From assembly GCA_017525245.1 (NCBI GenBank), contig JAFXTE010000019.1, forward strand, positions 16,085-80,084: DNA of 64,000 nt, in the 5' to 3' direction. The position numbers and the translations under genes are program-made. The notes beneath the pieces were generated by a model, which saw only the letters and a program-made list of their open reading frames with translations, did no database searches and was not told where the DNA came from. This DNA is from Bacteroidales bacterium. GTDB taxonomy: Bacteria > Bacteroidota > Bacteroidia > Bacteroidales > WCHB1-69. Positions 59,801 to 64,000 of this stretch are shown here, one piece after another (the stretch's first letter is position 1; each line of letters opens with the position of its first letter).

Positions 59801-62800
59801 CTAACGATACCACACCACCGTTCACTAACTCGTAAGTGGAGAAGTTGACCGCAATATCGGTTTCACCAGAAGGGTTGTTGACCTTGTTGCGCACAACTCC
59901 CTGTCCGAAGTCCGCATTGGTCGGCTGGTTGTTCAGGTCGTTGTAGTTGCCGGTGGTGGCTACGGTGGCGAGGTTCGGTTTGTTCAGAATCTTTGCAACG
60001 CCTGAGGTGGCGTTCCAGTCAGCGTTCACCTGAGCGGGAACATCAGAAGAGGTGATGTAACCTGCATCATTCGTCAATTGGCTGATTGAGGTAGGGATGA
60101 CGGGTTTGTTGGTCAGGTCGTTGTAATTGCCGGAGGTGGCTACAGCAGCGAGAGCGTTGAGATCTGCACCCCAGCGGTCAATGGCGATCAGGTAGTAGCG
60201 TTCAGCAGGACCATTGTACATGAACAGACAGCGGTCGTTCGCCTTGATGAGTCCGGCGGGCAGCGGTGATTCGTGATAGTAAATCGGTTTCGCACCCTTG
60301 TTGTTGATGTTCAGGGTTGCACCAGCGGGTACGGCACGGGTGAAGGCTAACGACACCACGCCGCCGTTCTCCAACTTGTAAGTGGAGAAGTTAACCGCAA
60401 TGTCGGTCTCTCCTGAGGGGTTGTTGACCTTGTTGCGCACAACACCTTGTCCGAAATCCGCATTGGCGGGTTTGTTGGTCAAATCGTTGTAATCTTTGTC
60501 CCAAGCGGAGAATATCGGGTCAGATTCAATGCTGATGCCACCGCCTAAACTGTCGGGGATGGAGGTGAGGTAACCCGCATCATTCACGAAAGCACTGATG
60601 TTGGTGGGCACCGTGGGGATGGTGGGCTTGTTGGTAAGGTCGTTGTAATTGCCGCTTGTGGCTACGGGAGCGAGGTTCGGCTTGTTGGTCAAGTCGTTGT
60701 AATTGCCGCTTGTGGCTACGGGAGCGAGGTTCGGCTTGTTGGTCAAGTCGTTGTAATTACCGCTAAACAGAGTCGGTTTGTCGGTAAGGTCGTTGTAGCT
60801 GCCGGTATGAGCCACTGTTGCGAGAGCGTTGAGATCCACGCCCCAACGGTCGATGGCAATCAGGATATAACCGTCAGCACCGGAATTGTACATGAACAGA
60901 CAGCGATCGTTCGCCTTGATGGTTCCTGCAGGCAGTGCAGTTCCACGATATAAAATCGGTTTCGCGCCCTTGTTGTTGATGTTCAGGGTTGCGCCTGCGG
61001 GTACGTTGCGGGTGAAGGATAAAGAGACCACACCGCCGCTCACCAACTCATAGGTGCTGAAGGTGACCGCAATGTCGGTCGCCCCGGCGGCGTTGTTTAC
61101 GTTGTTCCGGACAATTCCCTGTCCGAAGGTGGCATTGGTGGGCTTGTTGATAAGGTCGTTGTAGTCCTTGTTCCAAGCGGAGAATATGGGGTCGGATTCA
61201 AGGCTGATGCCGCCCAAGCTGTCGGGGATGGCCGTGAGGTAACCCGCATCATTCACGAAAGCGCTGATGTTGGTGGGCACTGTGGGAATGGTGGGCTTGT
61301 TGGTCAAGTCGTTGTAATTGCCGCTTGTGGCTACGGGAGCAAGGTTCGGCTTGTTGGTCAAGTCATTGTAATTGCCGCTTGTGGCTACGGGAGCGAGGTT
61401 CGGCTTGTTGGTCAGGTCGTTGTAATTACCGCTTGTAGCTACAGGAGCGAGGTTCGGCTTGTTGGTCAGGTCGTTGTAGTTGCCCGTATGAGCCACTGTT
61501 GCAAGAGCGTCGAGATCCACGCCCCAACGGTCGATGGCAATCAGGATGTAGCTGTCAGCACCGGAATTGTACATGAACAAACAGCGGTCGTTCGCCTTGA
61601 TGGTTCCGGCAGGCAGAGCAGCTCCACGATATAAAATCGGTTTCGCGCCCTTGTTGTTGATGTTCAGGGTTGCATTCGCGGGTACGTTGCGGGTGAAGGA
61701 TAATGAGACCACACCGCCGCTCACCAACTCATAGGTGCTGAAGGAGACCGCAATGTCGGTCGCCCCGGCGGCGTTGTTAACGTTGTTCCGGACAATTCCC
61801 TGTCCGAAGGTAGCATTGGTGGGCTTGTTGATAAGGTCGTTGTAGTCCTTGTTCCAAGCGGAGAATATGGGGTCAGATTCAAGGCTGCCACCGCCTAAAC
61901 TGTCGGGGATGGCGGTGATGTAGCCCGCGTCGTTCACAAATGCGCTGATGTTGGTGGGAACCGTGGGGATAGTGGGTTTGTCGGTAAGGTCATTGTAGCT
62001 GCCGGTGTGAGCCACTGTTGCGAGAGCGTTGAGATCCACGCCCCAACGGTCGATGGCAATCAGGTAGTAGCGTTCACCGGGGCCGTTGTACATGAACAGA
62101 CAGCGGTCGTTCGCCTTGATGACGCCGGCGGCCAGCGGTGATTCGTGATAGTAAATCGGCTTCGCGCCCATGCTGTTGATGTTCAGGGTTGCACCAGCAG
62201 GGACGGCACGGGTGAAGACTAACGACACCACGCCGCCGTTCACTAATTGGTAAGTGGAGAAGTTGACCGCAATGTCGGTCTCTCCTGAAGGGTTGTTGAC
62301 TTTGTTGCGTACAACGCCCTGTCCGAAGTCGGCGTTGACAGGCTTGTTCAAGATTTCCGCAGGACCTCCTGTGGCATCCCAGTCGGCGTTCACCTGTGCG
62401 GGGATGTCATTGGCGGTGATATAACCTGCATTGTTCGTCAGATCCCCGACATTTTGCGGGATTGTCGGCTTGTTGGTCAGGTCGTTGTAGTCGCCGCTGA
62501 AGCCGTTGGCCGCTTCCTCTGCGTAGAGGGCGTAGGGCACACTCATCAGCTGTTGCGTGCTGGTGACCGTGTAGTTGCTGCCACCGGCAGGGTCGGTCTC
62601 GGTCTTCAGGAAGAAGGGACCGTTCGCCCAGTTGATGCCGGCGAAGGAGCCTTGTTGCACGGCGCCGCCGCCAATCTCAAGGGTCAGCAGGCCGTTGGCG
62701 TTGGTGGAGGCGGTGTGTGTCTCCACATACACCGCATTGCCGCTGGCACTCCCTTGCAGAATGCTCACGCGCACACCCACCGGCGCGTTGGTGACCAGTG

Positions 62801-62912
62801 CGTTGCTCGCGTTGCGAACCACCGCCTGGTAGTTGAATTTCTCCGGCGCCTGCGCGAAAAGCGCAGTTACACCTATGAAAATCATTACGATTAGGATTGT
62901 AAATTTTTTCAT
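56820..62912 (-). CDS. Giant secreted fibre-like protein with two FISUMP domains
   Basis: A 2030-residue exported protein. A signal peptide (MKKFTILIVMIFIGVTALFAQ) is followed by an N-terminal domain (FNYQAVVRNASNALV, ~22-140) typical of Bacteroidota tail-fibre-like proteins. Six ~110-residue modules (FGQGVVRNKVNN ... GAKPIYYHES ... KANDRCLFMYN ... AIDRWG) lie at ~194-1340, separated by NYNDLTNKP linkers. FISUMP domain 1 is at ~1359-1570, a coiled coil (LQDKYDSLQDKFDSLQD) at ~1640-1680, a CUB-like domain at ~1687-1802 and FISUMP domain 2 at ~1806-2030, ending SSVRCLRD. The modules resemble phage tail-fibre repeats and the FISUMP fold is C-type-lectin-like, so a surface adhesin is inferred. 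No T9SS tail is seen. Confidence 0.88.
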   Translation of the reverse strand: MKKFTILIVMIFIGVTALFAQAPEKFNYQAVVRNASNALVTNAPVGVRVSILQGSASGNAVYVETHTASTNANGLLTLEIGGGAVQQGSFAGINWANGPFFLKTETDPAGGSNYTVTSTQQLMSVPYALYAEEAANGFSGDYNDLTNKPTIPQNVGDLTNNAGYITANDIPAQVNADWDATGGPAEILNKPVNADFGQGVVRNKVNNPSGETDIAVNFSTYQLVNGGVVSLVFTRAVPAGATLNINSMGAKPIYYHESPLAAGVIKANDRCLFMYNGPGERYYLIAIDRWGVDLNALATVAHTGSYNDLTDKPTIPTVPTNISAFVNDAGYITAIPDSLGGGSLESDPIFSAWNKDYNDLINKPTNATFGQGIVRNNVNNAAGATDIAVSFSTYELVSGGVVSLSFTRNVPANATLNINNKGAKPILYRGAALPAGTIKANDRCLFMYNSGADSYILIAIDRWGVDLDALATVAHTGNYNDLTNKPNLAPVATSGNYNDLTNKPNLAPVATSGNYNDLTNKPNLAPVATSGNYNDLTNKPTIPTVPTNISAFVNDAGYLTAIPDSLGGISLESDPIFSAWNKDYNDLINKPTNATFGQGIVRNNVNNAAGATDIAVTFSTYELVSGGVVSLSFTRNVPAGATLNINNKGAKPILYRGTALPAGTIKANDRCLFMYNSGADGYILIAIDRWGVDLNALATVAHTGSYNDLTDKPTLFSGNYNDLTNKPNLAPVATSGNYNDLTNKPNLAPVATSGNYNDLTNKPTIPTVPTNISAFVNDAGYLTSIPDSLGGGISIESDPIFSAWDKDYNDLTNKPANADFGQGVVRNKVNNPSGETDIAVNFSTYKLENGGVVSLAFTRAVPAGATLNINNKGAKPIYYHESPLPAGLIKANDRCLFMYNGPAERYYLIAIDRWGADLNALAAVATSGNYNDLTNKPVIPTSISQLTNDAGYITSSDVPAQVNADWNATSGVAKILNKPNLATVATTGNYNDLNNQPTNADFGQGVVRNKVNNPSGETDIAVNFSTYELVNGGVVSLAFTRAVPAGATLNINNKGAKPIYYHEAALPAGLIKANDRCLFMYNGPGERYYLIAIDRWGADLNALAAVATSGNYNDLSNKPTIPTQLSQLDNNVGFITASDVPTQQNADWNATSGVAQILHKPNLATVATTGNYNDLTNKPTGLSQFTNDMGYLTAIPDGMGGISVESDPIFSAWDKNYNDLTNKPTNATFGQGIVKNKVDNPSGATDITVSFSSYELVSGGVVSLAFTRAVPAGANLNINNMGAKPIYYHESALPAGTIKANDRCLFMYNSGSGGRYYLLANDRWGADIDALATVIPDITGLQQQLDSLQGVVDDLNNTVNFECGTSKMVDADGNEYETVLIGTQCWTKTNLRVVPAGATDATSSGAYSYTEPYYYENPGVDAVTYGYYYNWEAAKLACPSGWHLPSDAEWTALTDYVSSQSEYTCGGNILNIAKALASTEDWETNSGPCVVGNNLSANNASGFSALPAGYWDNNGFNYADGFRAYFWSSTASGSSTAWSRFLVYFSSGVVSESSSLRRDGLSVRCLRDAETSAATINLHDSLAEVAFTGDYNDLDNRPTIPTVNDATLTIQQNGTNVGTFTANQSSDQTVNITSLTAEQVQAMINDAVSTLQQQMDNLQDKYDSLQDKFDSLQDVIVDLHTATYKVPSSGTTTVNLDNTVIHLDVYDWGGPDGNYGNSWDGSLTFVANSSNKVFKITGSYQTETSFDTILIYNGTGAAGANTIVKLGGSGTISEPIYSVGNTITIRFRSDATVCSYAGFALSIDIVDKPSCTAAKAVDVQGNYYSTVKIGNQCWMKENLRTTKYANGTDIPSGGLSSTEPYYFDYSSSGIPLEQRGYLYNWPAVMHGASSSEANPSGVQGICPTGWHVPSYAEWTQLTNYVSSHSEYTCSGNNNNIAKALAAPAWWNSSTTDCAVGNNPGSNNATGFSIVPAGGTNSEEFHNAGSIAEIWSSTQSFSDHAHYLQQSHNNAYVSIINGIWYAGSSVRCLRD
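60625..60732 (-). repeat. 54-bp tandem array in the fibre gene, second array
   Basis: Two full 54-bp units and a partial third encode NYNDLTNKPNLAPVATSG. The units are almost identical at DNA level. Confidence 0.9.
61294..61455 (-). repeat. 54-bp tandem array in the fibre gene, first array
   Basis: Three full 54-bp units (starts 61294, 61348, 61402) and a partial fourth from 61456 encode the same 18-residue repeat. Confidence 0.9.
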
Positions 62913-62985
62913 TGAGATTATTTTTTGATGACTAATTGATTATCAAATAGTTCTGTTTTTCTTACAATTTATGACAACAGATTTG

Positions 62986-62993
62986 CAAATCTA
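62986..62993 (-). promoter_or_regulatory. Promoter -7 box of the fibre gene
   Basis: TAGATTTG on the minus strand, giving a leader of about 70 nt. Confidence 0.5.
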
Positions 62994-63114
62994 CAAAAAA
63001 ATTGACTAAACGAAAAAAAGATTCCCGCAAGGGCAAGAACTAAAAATTAACGGCACAACCTGCAAGGGCACGCAGAAAACAATCAGCAATCGCAAATCGT
63101 AAACTGCAAATCGC

Positions 63115-63142
63115 AAAAAAGGCGCAGCCCTCGGCCACGCCC
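63115..63142 (-). terminator. Shared terminator repeat, copy 3 (after the second FISUMP gene)
   Basis: On the minus strand the stem GGCGTGGCC / GGCTGCGCC is followed by TTTTTT. ACGTGAGACGT tandems precede it, as in copy 2. Confidence 0.75.
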
Positions 63143-63177
63143 TTCTAACGTCTCACGCCTTACGTCTCACGTCACAT

Positions 63178-64000
63178 TTAATCGCAGAGACAGCGGACGG
63201 AATATCCGCTGAACTTGTACTTGGTGCTCCTGAGCACGTACGCGCTGTCGTAGTACAGGCGGCGGTCGTAGGCGTAGTCCGGGTAGCTCGCGTACTGCGT
63301 AGCACTCCAGAAGTAGGCACCGTAGCCCGCGTTGTAGAACGACGAACCGGAGCAGTAGCCTGCCGGAACGGCGGAAAAGCCCGTGGCGTTGTTCGCCGTC
63401 ACACTCTGGTCTCCAGGATAACACTCGCCACTGTAACTGTTCCACCCTTCCGTGGAGGCCAACGCCTTGGCAATGTAATTGCTGTTGCCGCTGCAAGTGT
63501 ACTCGCTCTGGCTGCCCACATAGTTTTCCAGCTGAGTCCACTCCGCATCGCTCGGCAAATGCCAGCCCGCAGGACAGATGCCTCTGCGGTGGCCGCTGAA
63601 TGTCACGGACACCGCGTTGTCACTGCTGTTGTTCACGCTCGTCTCCCCGTAGGCCGTGTTGAACGTATCGACAGCAGCGTTCCAGTTGTACAGCAGGCCG
63701 TAGTTCATCGGCGCATACGTGGCCGAGTCATTGTTGTACCAGCGGGCCTGCTTGCCAGTGTACGTGTTGCCCGTGCCTGCGGCCGGGATGAGGTACGTGC
63801 CCGTACTCGGCGAAGTGGTGGTCCGCAGGTTGTCCCGCATCCAGCACTGGTCGCCGATCTGCACCGTGGCATACACGTTGCCCTCGTGATCGCTCACCGT
63901 GGAGGTGCCGCACTCGAAGAACAGGGCATTATTCAAGGCCGCCTTCTGCTCAGCCGTCATGGCGTTTACGGCAGCCAGCAGCGCTTCCGGACTGACATTC
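63178..64000 (-). CDS. FISUMP-domain protein, 5' end beyond the window
   Basis: The frame is open to the window edge, so only the last ~273 residues are seen. They hold one complete FISUMP domain: ECGTSTVSDHEGNVYATVQI, the aromatic QCWMRDNLRT, YGLLYNWNAA, GICPAGWHLPSDAEWTQLEN, YFWSATQ and the terminal GYSVRCLCD. A short helical segment (ALLAAVNAMTAEQKAALNNA) precedes it, like the coiled linker before the FISUMP domains of the neighbouring fibre gene. The stretch before the last motif is rich in Tyr, Ser and Asp. An upstream ATG at 63960 exists but the sequence before it is clearly coding. Probably a surface or secreted protein. Confidence 0.85.
   Translation of the reverse strand, partial: NVSPEALLAAVNAMTAEQKAALNNALFFECGTSTVSDHEGNVYATVQIGDQCWMRDNLRTTTSPSTGTYLIPAAGTGNTYTGKQARWYNNDSATYAPMNYGLLYNWNAAVDTFNTAYGETSVNNSSDNAVSVTFSGHRRGICPAGWHLPSDAEWTQLENYVGSQSEYTCSGNSNYIAKALASTEGWNSYSGECYPGDQSVTANNATGFSAVPAGYCSGSSFYNAGYGAYFWSATQYASYPDYAYDRRLYYDSAYVLRSTKYKFSGYSVRCLCD

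Noticed and set aside
60625-61455. Regular repeats that could suggest a CRISPR array
   Set aside because: Units are contiguous 54-bp coding repeats with no unique spacers, in frame within the fibre gene, and no cas genes are present.

Overview
The window reads as chromosome of an anaerobic member of the Bacteroidota, most likely the Bacteroidales. Direct evidence for this is: (i) more than twenty genes preceded by the Bacteroidota -7 promoter box TAnnTTTG (TATCTTTG, TATTTTTG, TACTTTTG); (ii) a gingipain-type C25 protease with a type IX secretion C-terminal domain; (iii) two proteins with Fibrobacter succinogenes major paralogous (FISUMP) domains; (iv) a DUF5618 protein, an EF-G2 type elongation factor and many short intergenic palindromes. 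Metabolism fits an acetate- and propionate-forming fermenter: acetate kinase, phosphotransacetylase, the small subunit of methylmalonyl-CoA mutase and a B12-dependent (class II) ribonucleotide reductase. No species is claimed. No tRNA, rRNA, CRISPR array, prophage or complete insertion sequence was recognised. Layout. 1-4.2 kb, minus strand: an EmrA/EmrB-type efflux pair and a metal-efflux permease with a C-terminal heavy-metal domain. 4.3-9.2 kb: an AAA ATPase of the DUF4143 family with a phased repeat array at its promoter, a small membrane protein, a drug/metabolite transporter behind a proline iminopeptidase, and a fragment of a second DUF4143 ATPase. 9.2-16.8 kb: a large SNF2 helicase, a GNAT/FemAB-like protein overlapping gpsA, and ackA. 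16.9-28.8 kb: a LutA-like CCG protein, nrdJ, a membrane-bound winged-helix regulator, a lipoprotein, an orphan DppB-type permease, prfA, a BtuF/FepB-like binding lipoprotein, mutA and trmH. 28.8-38.9 kb is housekeeping: HU, fmt, ribH with its TPR partner, metK behind a SAM-II-like leader, lgt, a U32 peptidase-family protein, an RluB-like synthase, an LpxH-like phosphatase and era. 38.9-48.5 kb: a GxxExxY gene between near-identical 74-bp repeats, an acidic protein, pta, a LolC/E-type permease, valS with an unlisted 55-residue membrane protein coupled to its stop codon, an Rpn-family nuclease and an aminotransferase. 48.6-56.4 kb: the C25 protease, surE, a membrane protein, a 2x[4Fe-4S] ferredoxin, the EF-G2 type factor and DUF5618. 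56.8-64 kb: a 2030-residue secreted fibre-like FISUMP protein and a second FISUMP gene that runs off the window. How genes fit together. Three genes within about 10 kb point to cobalamin use (nrdJ, mutA, the BtuF-like lipoprotein). ackA and pta form the acetate pathway but are 24 kb apart on opposite strands. mutA has no mutB beside it. Much of the unusual structure lies between genes: a 30-bp palindrome family with a fixed 10-bp stem and variable core (seven copies), a mobile-looking intrinsic terminator shared by three genes, repeats flanking small genes, and repeat arrays at 33-34 bp spacing. The best leads are the FISUMP fibre locus, the SAM-II-like metK leader, the membrane-anchored regulator, the EF-G2 factor lacking its catalytic His, and the repeat-flanked small genes.
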